Positions 1-9,065 are shown, counted from the stretch's first letter. The stretch: 64,000 bases of DNA from Cyanobacteria bacterium UBA6446 (GCA_002438405.1 DJOE01000006.1:72930-136929); one strand, 5' to 3'. Notes: a model not told the origin generated them from the letters alone. A program made the numbers and translations.

Positions 1-423
1 CATATTTACATTTTCTTTTAATGGCACCATTTGAGCATTTTTATTTTCTGCCATTCTAAAAGATCTATCCCCCATAAACCAAGCATTTGATAAATAATTT
101 TGTGTTGGGAAACTTAAACTCTTTAAATCTGTTTTAATATTTTTGTATGGAGTTGGAACAAACATTGCTTTTGTAATATTGTTAAATGAAAAAGGCATTA
201 CATAAAGCAACATAAATAATAAAATTGAACAAGAAACTACAAATTGGAATAAGTTTTTCTTTTTTGAAGTCGCCTTTCTTTTTGGGGTATTTTCTTCTTG
301 CAAACTTCTATAACAAACTCTTTGTCTTCCTGACGATGAGCCATAATAAATTTCTCTAGAATATTGGAAAGATGCGTGATATTCCGGATAATTGGCATCA
401 TACGATCTTGCTAATTTCGGCAT
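1..423 (-). CDS. Membrane-anchored protein, C-terminus cut by window edge
   Basis: An open frame begins with ATG at 423 on the minus strand, preceded by an AGGA-type ribosome site, and runs without a stop off the left edge, so only the first 141 residues are seen. The N-terminus (MPKLARSYDANYPEYH...) is polar, rich in Tyr and Ser, and followed by a basic patch (PKRKATSKKKN). One hydrophobic segment at about residues 60-80 (FVVSCSILLFMLLYVM...) would anchor it with the basic N-terminus inside and the remainder outside. I do not recognise a domain in the visible part; the catalytic portion, if any, lies beyond the window. Confidence 0.7.
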   Translation of the reverse strand, partial: MPKLARSYDANYPEYHASFQYSREIYYGSSSGRQRVCYRSLQEENTPKRKATSKKKNLFQFVVSCSILLFMLLYVMPFSFNNITKAMFVPTPYKNIKTDLKSLSFPTQNYLSNAWFMGDRSFRMAENKNAQMVPLKENVNM

Positions 424-524
424 TATGGATTAGTTCCTCCCCATTATTAATATTATTTTACCTGAACTCAAAATTTCAGGCAAGTTCTTAACACTTGGTT
501 TTTACAAAAATTATATCTGAATTA

Positions 525-552
525 AAAAGACCCCTAATTAAAGAGGTCTTTT
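525..552 (-). terminator. Rho-independent terminator for the lipoprotein gene
   Basis: AAAAGACC at 525-532 pairs with GGTCTTTT at 545-552 around a 12-nt loop. On the minus strand the stem is followed by more U, and it sits about 45 bases past the stop of the gene that ends at 598. Confidence 0.75.
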
Positions 553-597
553 CTCAATATATACTCGGTTTAGATAATTATTGCCCTTAAAAAATAA

Positions 598-1563
598 TTA
601 TTTGCCTTCAATATTATCCATAGCTTCAATGTATTTCAATTTTAAATCTTTATCATTGATTGCGTCAACTTTGAAATCTACATAATGATCATCTGTTGGA
701 TATTGACCAATTAAATTTCTCAAAAGAACAGTATTTGCTCCTAGATAACCTTTTGAAGCTGATCCTCTTTCAACATATTCAGATGTACCATTACGTCTTG
801 CAACATTTAAAGTATCTCCATTTGTTTGAATGAATGCTCTTGATTTAAGTTTGCAATCATAAATTGATGCATTCTTTTCATCTGTTTCGTTTTCATATTC
901 TTCAACAAACAAACCTTTTGGATTGTGAATAGTTCTTCCATCTTTCATTGTAATTGTAAATGAACCTGATGGAACTCTGAAAATTCTTTTACCATAAGAT
1001 TCGTGATTACCTTTGTAATCTTTAATTTCAGTATCGTAAACCAAAATATTTCTTGAAGATTCAAGAATATTCATATCTCCAATTTCTTTTGTATTATATT
1101 CCCATTCTCGAGTTCCCTCATAGTGAATAATATTTCTTTTTGCTGTTGAATCATTTTTATCCCCATCAGCACCATCAATATCCCAATTTTGCATATTGTT
1201 AAATAATGAATCTAAAGGAATTGGTTTTTGATATTTGTAATACCATTTGATAATTGTATCTCCAGGGTGTCTGTAACCTGTTGTATCAATAATTGAAGCA
1301 TTTGCATCGGCATTTGCTCCTGCATTTACATCAACTTTTGCTTCTGCAAAAGCTTCTTTATCACAACTTGTAACCATACCACCTGCAACAGGTAAGAAAC
1401 ACAAAGCAACAACTGCATTTCTCATTGCGTTTGAATTTCTTCTATTATCTTCACGAGCAGTGAAATTTACTGAATTACTCTCTATTGGAGTAGATTGTTT
1501 TTGCAGGTTATTTATTTTATTTGGGGTAGAAAATTGAAAACCTGTAATTGCGTTAACTTGCAT
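598..1563 (-). CDS. Putative lipoprotein with N-terminal extension
   Basis: The start is set at 1563, where ATG follows AGGAGG with 6-nt spacing; a longer frame from 1608 has no such site. Residues 1-46 (MQVNAITGFQFSTPNK...) are polar. Residues 49-62 are hydrophobic and lead to VTSC, a lipobox with Cys67. A lipidated Cys this far in is unusual: translation from Met47 would give a normal lipoprotein signal, but no ribosome site precedes that codon. The following 20 residues are low-complexity Ala/Asn/Asp, a likely linker, then about 240 residues of mixed structure I cannot assign. It lies downstream of recA in the same direction with its own terminator. Confidence 0.75.
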   Translation of the reverse strand: MQVNAITGFQFSTPNKINNLQKQSTPIESNSVNFTAREDNRRNSNAMRNAVVALCFLPVAGGMVTSCDKEAFAEAKVDVNAGANADANASIIDTTGYRHPGDTIIKWYYKYQKPIPLDSLFNNMQNWDIDGADGDKNDSTAKRNIIHYEGTREWEYNTKEIGDMNILESSRNILVYDTEIKDYKGNHESYGKRIFRVPSGSFTITMKDGRTIHNPKGLFVEEYENETDEKNASIYDCKLKSRAFIQTNGDTLNVARRNGTSEYVERGSASKGYLGANTVLLRNLIGQYPTDDHYVDFKVDAINDKDLKLKYIEAMDNIEGK

Positions 1564-1712
1564 AAATTGCCTCCTATTTATAAATCTGGTTATTTTAAAT
1601 CTGAACATAAATTATCTTGCTAGAAAGTTAGCAAAATTATTCACAACAAAATTAAAACACAGACTACGAGTGAATTCAAGGCATAAAAGCAATTTTACAA
1701 ATCTTAATATGA

Positions 1713-2732
1713 TTACTGTTGAGCTAATTTTTCACGAACAAGTTTTTCAACTTCAGCTAAAATTTCTGGATTTTGTTCCAAAAATTCTTTAGCTTTTTCT
1801 CTACCTTGTCCTAATTTTTCTTCATTATAGCTAAACCATGCTCCAGCTTTTTTAACGATATCCAAATTAACTGCAACATCTAAGATATTACCTATCTTTG
1901 AAATACCTTTACCAAAAATAATATCAAATTCAGCCGTTCTGAATGGAGGAGCAACTTTGTTTTTCAAAACTCTAACTCTTACGTGGTTACCAATTTCGCC
2001 ATCGTCACCTTTAAGAGTTTCTGTACGTTTAATTTCCATACGAACAGACGCATAATATTTAAGAGCATTACCACCGGTAGTCGTTTCCGGATTACCATAC
2101 ATAACACCAATTTTCATTCTTAATTGGTTGATGAAAATTACAGTTGTGTTTGTTTTACCGATAATACCTGTTAATTTTCTTAAAGCTTTGGACATCAAAC
2201 GAGCTTGAAGACCCATTTGTTGATCTTCCATAGAACCCTCAATTTCGGCTTTAGGAACAAGAGCTGCAACTGAGTCAACTACAACGATATCAACCGCTCC
2301 AGAACGAACCAATTCTTCTGTGATATCAAGAGCTTGTTCACCTGTATCAGGTTGAGAGATTAAAAGGTTATCTACATCAACGCCTAAATTTCTTGCGTAT
2401 TCTGGGTCAAGAGCATGTTCTGCATCAACAAAAGCAGCAATTCCGCCTTTTTTTTGACATTCCGCAACAATATGTTGAGCTAAAGTTGTTTTACCGGAAG
2501 ATTCGGGACCATAAATTTCAATAATACGACCTCGTGGGATTCCGCCAATACCAAGAGCAACATCTAAAGATAATGCTCCAGTAGGGATAGCATCAACATT
2601 GACAGTGGTTTTGTCACCAAGCTTCATAATTGAACCTTTACCAAAGTCTTTTTCAATTTTTTCAATAGCTAATTTTAAAGCTTTATTTCTTTCTTCGCTA
2701 ATATTTACAGCTGGTGCTTCTTTCGCTGCCAT
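1713..2732 (-). CDS. recA: Recombinase RecA
   Basis: RecA forms ATP-dependent filaments on single-stranded DNA, carries out strand exchange and triggers LexA-type self-cleavage. The 339-residue length is typical. Walker A GPESSGKT lies at residues 75-82, and the core shows the usual DAEHALDP, the Walker B region VVVDSVAALVP and the L2-region GGNALKYYASVR. The C-terminal tail is short and basic rather than strongly acidic. It starts 12 bases after the stop of the HTH gene upstream, so the two are probably one transcript. I see no clear SOS box in front of the pair. Confidence 0.98.
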   Translation of the reverse strand: MAAKEAPAVNISEERNKALKLAIEKIEKDFGKGSIMKLGDKTTVNVDAIPTGALSLDVALGIGGIPRGRIIEIYGPESSGKTTLAQHIVAECQKKGGIAAFVDAEHALDPEYARNLGVDVDNLLISQPDTGEQALDITEELVRSGAVDIVVVDSVAALVPKAEIEGSMEDQQMGLQARLMSKALRKLTGIIGKTNTTVIFINQLRMKIGVMYGNPETTTGGNALKYYASVRMEIKRTETLKGDDGEIGNHVRVRVLKNKVAPPFRTAEFDIIFGKGISKIGNILDVAVNLDIVKKAGAWFSYNEEKLGQGREKAKEFLEQNPEILAEVEKLVREKLAQQ

Positions 2733-2744
2733 GTCTAAATCCTC

Positions 2745-3281
2745 TTATTCCCAAACGTAAACTTCTTTTTTCTTATAAAAACCTAAGGCAACAGGTTTGT
2801 AACTATTCAATTCATTTTTCAATTGATAAACTTCTTTATTCAAGTCAACAATTTTTTGCTTTAAAGTTTCGTTATCAGTTTTACAACGAATCAATTCAAC
2901 AACTACATCGTCCATACCTTCAAGCTTTTCATCAATAACCTTAGCAATCTTGTTGCTCAATTTAACTTCCAAATCTTGAAGAGTTGTTAGGATACTTCTA
3001 ACAGCTGCACTATTATTTGCAACTGCAGTAGATGATGTTCCACCAGCCATAACAGGTGTTTTAGCTGTAACCGGATTTGTAACTACACCATTAACTTGCG
3101 CTTGAATTTTTCTTAAATTTTTTACTTCATCATAAGAAAAATATGTGTGACCCATAGCATTTTTTCTAGGTCTGATAGCAGCTTTTTTACATAAATCAAC
3201 AATTTCTTTGTTGTCTGCTTTTAAAATTGTTCTAACCTCTTGAGGTGTTAAAGTTCTCTCGTTTAATCTGTCTTTTATCAT
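2745..3281 (-). CDS. MerR/excisionase-like HTH protein upstream of recA
   Basis: A 178-residue protein. Residues about 8-60 (LTPQEVRTILKADNKEIVDLC... to YFSYDEVKNLRK) look like the winged helix-turn-helix of MerR/excisionase families, where a helix pair is followed by a wing and a 'Y-x-x-D-E-V' helix. The middle (about 65-100) is Val/Thr/Ala-rich, and residues about 120-165 are heptad-like and probably a coiled coil for dimerisation. No effector domain is visible. Being 12 bases upstream of recA on the same strand it is likely co-transcribed; a role in recA control or chromosome biology is inference only. Confidence 0.85.
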   Translation of the reverse strand: MIKDRLNERTLTPQEVRTILKADNKEIVDLCKKAAIRPRKNAMGHTYFSYDEVKNLRKIQAQVNGVVTNPVTAKTPVMAGGTSSTAVANNSAAVRSILTTLQDLEVKLSNKIAKVIDEKLEGMDDVVVELIRCKTDNETLKQKIVDLNKEVYQLKNELNSYKPVALGFYKKKEVYVWE

Positions 3282-3489
3282 TTATATCTATCCCTTAAAA
3301 AAACATTCCCACCACTATATTATTACATTATTAAATTTGTGGCAAATTATTTTCATGCATTCATGAAGAAATGTAAAGAGAAGAAATATAAAACTAAAAA
3401 GAATAAACATCTTTCCCTTGTTAATTTTTTTAATTTTCACTAAAACACCACAATTATTCATGCTAAAATATGAGCAAAGAGGGATATTT

Positions 3490-4140
3490 ATGTGGGACAA
3501 GTTGAAAGAACAGTTTAATATACTTAAACTTGAAAAAAGAAAGTTATATCTAATCACAAATTCTGACAAGTTTAACTCTAAAGATGATTTTCTTGATGCA
3601 ATTGCATCTGCTCTTCAAGGAGGAGTGGAAATTGTTCAGTTCCGTGAAAAAAATTTCCCTGATAATGTAAAAATTGAACTTGGGAGAAAAATTCGTGCAT
3701 TATGTGATGAGTTTGGTGCAACTTTTATCGTAAATGATAGACCAGATATTGCTTTAATCGTTGAAGCAGATGGAGTTCATCTCGGGCAAGATGATATTAG
3801 TATAATTGATGCCCGTAAAGTTTTAGGAGAAAATGCAATAATAGGAAAAACTTGTTCAAATCCGGACGAAATTATCGAAGCAATCAATGACGGTGCTGAT
3901 TATATAAATTTGGGTCCTTATAAAATAAATCAAAAATCTACTTTTTCCATAGAAACAGAAGCTATTATGTGGGCAAATGAAAACATAAATACTCCAATAT
4001 TTATTTCTGGCGAAATTACTCCGAACAATTTACCTAAACTCATTGATTTAGGAGTAAAAAAGATTGCAATATCTGAACCATTATTATATTCAAAAATACC
4101 GGAAGAAACCGCTCGTGAAATTCTAAGGTTTTTACCTTAA
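3490..4140 (+). CDS. thiE: Thiamine-phosphate synthase-like protein
   Basis: ThiE joins hydroxymethylpyrimidine diphosphate and thiazole phosphate to thiamine phosphate in a TIM barrel. From ATG 3490, which follows AGAGGGA, the protein is 216 residues; the longer frame from 3418 lacks a ribosome site. Visible family motifs are LYLITNS, VQFREK (usually VQLREK), FIVNDRPDIA, DGVHLGQDD and GADYINLGPY (usually GADYIGVGP). The thiazole-phosphate side is less well kept: the usual 'TPTK' stretch reads NQKSTFS. So it could be a divergent ThiE or a TenI-like relative. No other thiamine gene is nearby. A strong terminator follows. Confidence 0.8.
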   Translation: MWDKLKEQFNILKLEKRKLYLITNSDKFNSKDDFLDAIASALQGGVEIVQFREKNFPDNVKIELGRKIRALCDEFGATFIVNDRPDIALIVEADGVHLGQDDISIIDARKVLGENAIIGKTCSNPDEIIEAINDGADYINLGPYKINQKSTFSIETEAIMWANENINTPIFISGEITPNNLPKLIDLGVKKIAISEPLLYSKIPEETAREILRFLP

Positions 4141-4162
4141 TAAAAATATTTGCACTAAAAAA

Positions 4163-4179
4163 CCGGTCATATAGACCGG
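4163..4179. terminator. Bidirectional terminator between thiE and the 52-aa ORF
   Basis: CCGGTC at 4163-4168 pairs with GACCGG at 4174-4179 around a 5-nt loop. A U-run follows on the plus strand and a run of A precedes it, so it can end both the thiE-like gene and the leftward 52-aa ORF. Confidence 0.8.
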
Positions 4180-4217
4180 ATTTTAATTTTGTTTGTTAAT
4201 TGAGACTAGATTAAAAA

Positions 4218-4376
4218 TTACATAAGCCCTAATACTTTTTTGTACCAAGAAAATGATTCTAATTCTGTACCATTGAAAGTTGTTTTTGCACATTGATTTT
4301 TCAAATAAGTTTCAAATTCATCTGAATATTTAGGTTTTACTTTTTTAACCTCTTTGTCTGATACAACTGTTGCCAT
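4218..4376 (-). CDS. Small protein of 52 residues, unknown
   Basis: ATG at 4376 follows AGGAG with suitable spacing and opens a 52-codon frame (MATVVSDKEVKKVKPKYSDE... to ...WYKKVLGLM). It is charged, has one Cys and no signal or membrane segment, and ends just before a terminator. Good ribosome site, codon use like the neighbours and its own terminator support a real gene. No family recognised. Confidence 0.65.
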   Translation of the reverse strand: MATVVSDKEVKKVKPKYSDEFETYLKNQCAKTTFNGTELESFSWYKKVLGLM

Positions 4377-4892
4377 AGAAACTACTCCTTTTTAAATTAA
4401 GACTACCTCTATAAACTTTCATATATTATACCACAAATTTAGTGGTTTTTCTAGTTCTAAAACCAAACATTATTTTTTTTGCTAGTTATTAAAGGATTTT
4501 TATTGTAAAAAATTATTAAGATGATTTGTTTTTATAAAAATACAAAAATAAAGTAAAAATTTTGAGTTGATTTTGCTTTATTTATTTCCTAAATTTTCCC
4601 TATTTATAATTAGCTCAAAACAATACTACACTTATGTCCTAGCTAAAATAGATAATAAGAAATTTGAACAAAAATTATGATAAAAATTTTATAGATTCTT
4701 ATTCAAAAAATTTTGATTATTTTGAAATTTTCAAATATAAAAATTTTTCGATTTACAAAAATATTTTGAACAAAATCTCATCAACAATCGACATCAATAT
4801 CATTTGACAAAAAACAGATTAAAGAGCAGAATATAATTAAAATAATAGCTTTACAGAAGTATAATATTTATGATATTATAGGAGCAAAAATT
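4377..4892. other. Long AT-rich gap with possible promoter for the TPR operon
   Basis: About 500 bases without an ORF on either strand. The section 4670-4770 is almost pure A/T with repeated AAAATTTT-like blocks. TTGACA at 4804-4809 with CAGAAT 17 bases downstream (4827-4832) could be the promoter of the rightward operon; TATAAT at 4832-4837 is present but 22 bases from TTGACA. No RNA gene recognised. Confidence 0.4.
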
Positions 4893-6986
4893 TTGAGGTA
4901 TAGAACAATTAGAAAACAATTATTAACAACAATTTTAATATCTGCATTAACAATGTGTGCAATTCCTGCAAACTCTGCTATGACAGGGGAAGCTGATACT
5001 TTATACCAAGAAGCATGCACAGCAGAACACCAACAAGATTTGAAAGGTGCGATTGAAAAACTTGAAAAAGCTATTGAAGTTTCTGGTGGAGATTCAATGC
5101 TTTACACTAAATTGGCAGGAATTTACACAGAAATTGATGAGTTTGACAAAGCACTTGATGCCTACAACAAAGTTCTAAAACTCAAACCTGACGATTCTTT
5201 TGTATATATTAGTATCGGAAGTATTTATGAAAACCAAGGCAAATACAAAGAAGCTCTTACAGCTTATTCAAAAGCTTTGGATATTTTTCCAGAATATAAA
5301 TACAACTACTTTAATATCGCAAACGTTCAGTATCAATTGAGAAATTACAAAGAAGCAATCAAGAATTACAACATGTTTCTTGACACTTACCCTCAACATA
5401 TTGAATCTCGTGAAAATTTAGCAGCATCATATACCGCAATAAAAGATTATACAAATGCATCAACTCAATATAAAATTATTTATGACAAAAATCCTGATAA
5501 CTTCAAGAATTTTGCAGAATATGGTATTGCACTTCTTAATACAAATGAGTCAGAAAAAGCTGTTGAAATGTTAGAAAGAGCAATTGAAAAAGATTCTGAA
5601 AATTATTCTGCACATTTAGCACTTGCACAAGCTTACCAAGATTTAGGAAAAAATGATTTGTCCTATGAACAATATCAAGTTGTATTGAAAAATGTACCAA
5701 ATTTGAATACAGTTCGTCTTGATTATGCTGATTTGTTAGCAACTATGAACAAGAATACTGAAGCAATTGAACAATACAACATGTATATAAAAGCTTACCC
5801 AAACGATATAAACGGATATAAAAGTATCGCTGCAATTTATAAAGAATTGGGCAATTATGACAAAGCGATTGAAAATTATTCAATCGCAATTACCAAAGAT
5901 AATAATGATATTAATTTGAAAAAAGATATTGCAAATTGTTATCACAACAAAAAAGATTACGCAAATGCCTTAAAATATTATGATGAAATTTTAACAGCAC
6001 AACCTGATGATTATGATGTAAAAGTAAATAAAGCAATTGCACTTCATGCATTGAAGAAATATGATGATGCAATTACTCTTTATCAAAATTTACTTTCTAC
6101 TAAATCAGACAAAACTTTACAAAATAATTTGAATGATGCACTTGTATCAAGAGGACATGAACTTATTGCAAGTGAAAATTATGGCAAAGCTATTGAAGAT
6201 TTCAAATCAGCAATTAAAGGCGGGTATACTGATGGTTATGTATATTATGGACTTGCAAGAGCATATAGAGCAACAGGAAATAATACCAAAGCTTCTGAAA
6301 ACTATGAAAAAGCAATTTCTATTGATCCTGATAAAACCGTATATTCAGCTGAATACAGTGATTTTATCTCTTCATTATACAAGCCAAAAGTTAATGTTCA
6401 ATCAACACAAGGAGATAGCAAAGATTTACCGGCAATCAATTTGACCTTAGACAATGTAGAAGAAAATGCCACAAATGAAATTAAAACCCAAACAAATGTA
6501 AAATCAACTTCTGTAACAATGAAACAAAATGAAGATTTTATTCTCGAGGGTGATAAAAATTACAAAAGCAACAACTATGATGCAGCAGTAAAAAATTATC
6601 AAGATGCATTACAACTTGTACCAAATGATGCCGTTACACTTTTGAAAATTGGAAACATTTATAAAATAAAAGAAGATAATACAAAAGCTGTTAATTATTA
6701 TCAAAAATCCATCATTGTAAATCCTGATTACACAGATGGTTGGTTCAATTTGGGATTAGCTTATGCAAATGAAAACAATTTGATTGAATCACAAAAAAGT
6801 TTTGAAAAAGTAATATCACTTGACCCTGATTATAATTTCGGATACGCATATTATGCTCTTGGTATGGCACTTGAACATCAAGGCAAAAAACCGGAAGCTG
6901 TAAAAAATTACAAATTATTTATCAAACACAATAATGACAAAGAAATGATTAACACTGTTCAAACTAAGATTAAACAATTGCAGTAA
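4893..6986 (+). CDS. Exported TPR-repeat protein
   Basis: A 697-residue protein that begins with TTG at 4893; GGAG ends 8 bases upstream and the nearer ATG at 4870 is in a frame that stops at once. A signal peptide (KQLLTTILISALTMCAIPANSA) is followed from about residue 35 by some sixteen tetratricopeptide repeats with the usual pattern (Y-x-x-A-I-x-x-Y-x-K-A-I-x-I-x-P). A Thr/Asn-rich break at about 500-540 separates a final group of three or four repeats. It would be a periplasmic or surface scaffold for protein contacts; the partner is unknown. A small lipoprotein gene follows 18 bases later. Confidence 0.9.
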   Translation: MRYRTIRKQLLTTILISALTMCAIPANSAMTGEADTLYQEACTAEHQQDLKGAIEKLEKAIEVSGGDSMLYTKLAGIYTEIDEFDKALDAYNKVLKLKPDDSFVYISIGSIYENQGKYKEALTAYSKALDIFPEYKYNYFNIANVQYQLRNYKEAIKNYNMFLDTYPQHIESRENLAASYTAIKDYTNASTQYKIIYDKNPDNFKNFAEYGIALLNTNESEKAVEMLERAIEKDSENYSAHLALAQAYQDLGKNDLSYEQYQVVLKNVPNLNTVRLDYADLLATMNKNTEAIEQYNMYIKAYPNDINGYKSIAAIYKELGNYDKAIENYSIAITKDNNDINLKKDIANCYHNKKDYANALKYYDEILTAQPDDYDVKVNKAIALHALKKYDDAITLYQNLLSTKSDKTLQNNLNDALVSRGHELIASENYGKAIEDFKSAIKGGYTDGYVYYGLARAYRATGNNTKASENYEKAISIDPDKTVYSAEYSDFISSLYKPKVNVQSTQGDSKDLPAINLTLDNVEENATNEIKTQTNVKSTSVTMKQNEDFILEGDKNYKSNNYDAAVKNYQDALQLVPNDAVTLLKIGNIYKIKEDNTKAVNYYQKSIIVNPDYTDGWFNLGLAYANENNLIESQKSFEKVISLDPDYNFGYAYYALGMALEHQGKKPEAVKNYKLFIKHNNDKEMINTVQTKIKQLQ

Positions 6987-7004
6987 TTTTAAGGTTAACA
7001 CTCC

Positions 7005-7433
7005 ATGAAAAAATTTGTTGTATTTTTTATAATGATATTTATGGTGATGTTTACCTGCGCTTGTGATACGGAAAAAGCACAAATTTTGTTCAATAAACAA
7101 CCTTTCAGACAAAATACAATGTTGTCAGGAACAAATGTTTTCAAATCAGGTGAGAGAATTTATTATTTGATAACGTTACCACATTCTGTAGAATCTAAGA
7201 GATTACTTATACAAGTAGTGAAAACAGGCGGAAAAACTTTGACAGGTGACTCTGCAGACAGATTAGGATATGATTTGGTCTGGGGAAAACACGTAAAATT
7301 AAAAGATGAACAAATTTATTATTACACTGATTACCTTGTTTTTTACGAAACCGGTGCATATATTATGACAGTGTATTCAAGAGATAATCCAACAAAAATT
7401 TTGACATCTTCACAATTTTATGTGAAAAATTAA
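7005..7433 (+). CDS. Small putative lipoprotein
   Basis: 142 residues. The N-terminus (MKKFVVFFIMIFMVMFTCAC) is a hydrophobic signal ending in two Cys, 18 and 20, either of which could be lipidated. The rest is rich in beta-type residues (ERIYYLITLP, GAYIMTVYSRD) and may form an immunoglobulin-like sandwich; no family recognised. It lies 18 bases after the TPR gene and 27 before the next gene, so it is probably part of one rightward transcript, and may be a membrane partner of the TPR protein. Confidence 0.8.
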   Translation: MKKFVVFFIMIFMVMFTCACDTEKAQILFNKQPFRQNTMLSGTNVFKSGERIYYLITLPHSVESKRLLIQVVKTGGKTLTGDSADRLGYDLVWGKHVKLKDEQIYYYTDYLVFYETGAYIMTVYSRDNPTKILTSSQFYVKN

Positions 7434-7460
7434 TTAAGAAAAATAAAAGGTGAAATAAAA

Positions 7461-7859
7461 ATGATAAAAGAAAAAGCATTAGGATATTTTAAAAATGGAT
7501 ATTCATGTTCAGAAAGTATTGTGCAAGCTTGTATTGATTTAGGTTTGTGTGACAAAGAATTGTTACCTTGTGCCACAACATTTTCTGCCGGAATGTCATC
7601 TGGTTGTGCATGTGGTGCGGTTACAGGTGCTCAACTTGTTTTAGGATATCTTTTTGGTAGAAATAACAAATTCGGAAATCAAGTTTTTGCAAGAGAAAAA
7701 GCTTCAGAATTAGCCGAAGAATTCAAAAAAAGGAATAAAGTTTTATGCTGTAAAATCCTTTGCCTCGGGTTAGAGGGAAGTGCAAAAAAAGAACATTGCT
7801 CAAAATTTGTAGAAGATGTTTCAGATATTTTGGAAGAATTAGTTAAGGTCAAAGTATAA
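7461..7859 (+). CDS. C_GCAxxG_C_C family putative redox protein
   Basis: 132 residues with the family's cysteine layout: YSCSES near the start, CGCA as SSGCACGAVTGAQLVLG at about 50-66, then CCKIL and a late EHCSKF. The family is found mainly in anaerobes and is presumed to bind metal or act in redox chemistry; no reaction is established. It has a good ribosome site (AGGTG) and its stop overlaps the start of crcB (TAATG), so translation of the two is coupled. Confidence 0.85.
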   Translation: MIKEKALGYFKNGYSCSESIVQACIDLGLCDKELLPCATTFSAGMSSGCACGAVTGAQLVLGYLFGRNNKFGNQVFAREKASELAEEFKKRNKVLCCKILCLGLEGSAKKEHCSKFVEDVSDILEELVKVKV

Positions 7860-8233
7860 TGTGGAATATTTTAGCCGTATTTTTAGGCGGAGGAATTGGA
7901 GCTTGTTTAAGATATTTGACAGGAATTTGTTGCGTTAATCTGTTTAAAATTAATCTTCCTATTGCTACATTTTTGGTAAATATCTTAGGTTGTTTTTTGA
8001 TTGGCTTTTTATATGTTCTTTTTGTTGAAAAAATTCAATCTGCAAACCCTCTTAAATTGCTTTTAACCGTAGGTTTTTGTGGTGGTTTAACAACATTCAG
8101 CACATTTTCAGCGGAATTATTTGAAATGATTCAAAATCAACAATTTTTACATGCTTCACTTTATGCAATCATAAGTGTTATAATTGGTTGTGTAGCCGTA
8201 TATTTTGGAGGTTCTTGTGCAAGATTTTTATAA
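7859..8233 (+). CDS. crcB: Fluoride channel Fluc/CrcB
   Basis: Fluc proteins are dual-topology dimers that export fluoride. The 124-residue length and four hydrophobic helices fit. Conserved motifs are GGGIGACLRYL near the N-terminus, TFLVNILGCFLIGF (the Asn of the pore), and GFCGGLTTFSTFSAE, which contains the Phe-box and the Na+ site region. One gene only, so it should act as a homodimer. I do not see a fluoride riboswitch in front of it; it sits inside an operon and overlaps both neighbours. Confidence 0.93.
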   Translation: MWNILAVFLGGGIGACLRYLTGICCVNLFKINLPIATFLVNILGCFLIGFLYVLFVEKIQSANPLKLLLTVGFCGGLTTFSTFSAELFEMIQNQQFLHASLYAIISVIIGCVAVYFGGSCARFL

Positions 8234-9065
8234 AATTGATAAATTAAATTTTCTAACAGCCGGAATGCCACTATCTACCGGAAAAGGTGGGTATCCGGAA
8301 GCATTGAATATCATTCAAAATATGGGACTTGACGGAATGGAAGTCGAGTTTGTCCATGGTGTAAGAATGACAGATGAAACAAGAAAATTTTTAAAAGAAA
8401 CTGCTAAAGAAAAGAATTTGATTTTAACTGCACATGGACCATTTTATATTAACTTAAACTCAAAAGAAGAAGAAAAAGTTGAAGCAAGTGTACAAAGAAT
8501 TGTCGATACTGCAAGTGCTGCAAATGATTTTGGAGGTTACAGTATCACATACCATGCAGCTTTTTATATGGGAAAAGACAAAGAAACTGTTTTTAAGCAA
8601 GTTAAAACCCAAACCCAAAAAATTGTTGATATATTAAACAAAAACAATATCAAAATGTGGATTAGACCTGAAACCACCGGCAAAGGTACACAATGGGGAG
8701 ATTACGAAGAAATAATCAAGTTATCTAAAGAATTTGAACAAGTTTTACCTTGCGTTGATTTTTCACACATTCATGCCAGAACAGGTGGAGAATATAACAC
8801 TTATGATGAATTCTGTAAAATTTTGGATAGAATTGGTACAGAACTTGGCGACTTTGCATTGAACAATTTTCATGCCCACCTTGCAGGTATTGATTACACC
8901 GCAAAAGGAGAAAAACGTCATTTAATTTTAGAAGAATCTGATATGAACTACAAAGATTTACTCAAAGCACTGAAAGAATTCGGAGTAAAAGGTGCTTTGG
9001 TATGTGAAAGCCCTAATATCGAAACAGATACTAAGATTTTAAAAGATTATTATGAAAGCATATAA
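8217..9065 (+). CDS. Endonuclease IV-like TIM-barrel protein
   Basis: Start set at GTG 8217, five bases after GGAGG inside the end of crcB (17-base overlap), giving 282 residues. The sequence follows the AP endonuclease IV / xylose-isomerase-like fold with zinc ligands in order: AHGPFY (His), YHAAFY (His), RPETTGKG (Glu), CVDFSHIHA (Asp and His), NFHAH, and LVCESPN (Glu). EndoIV cuts DNA 5' to abasic sites. The motif spellings differ from classical Nfo (DTCH is DFSH here), so it may be the divergent archaeal/clostridial-type branch or a sugar isomerase relative. Confidence 0.8.
   Translation: MQDFYKIDKLNFLTAGMPLSTGKGGYPEALNIIQNMGLDGMEVEFVHGVRMTDETRKFLKETAKEKNLILTAHGPFYINLNSKEEEKVEASVQRIVDTASAANDFGGYSITYHAAFYMGKDKETVFKQVKTQTQKIVDILNKNNIKMWIRPETTGKGTQWGDYEEIIKLSKEFEQVLPCVDFSHIHARTGGEYNTYDEFCKILDRIGTELGDFALNNFHAHLAGIDYTAKGEKRHLILEESDMNYKDLLKALKEFGVKGALVCESPNIETDTKILKDYYESI

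Noticed and set aside
1617..1634. Hairpin TTGCTA/TAGCAA downstream of recA
   Set aside because: Six-base stem and no U-run on either strand; too weak to call a terminator.
3315..3569. Minus-strand frame opposite the thiE start
   Set aside because: Overlaps the start of a well-supported gene, no ribosome site, Phe/Leu-rich shadow.
6133..6444. 103-codon frame within the TPR gene
   Set aside because: Same-strand shadow of the repeat protein, Met/Gln/Leu-rich without a start site.
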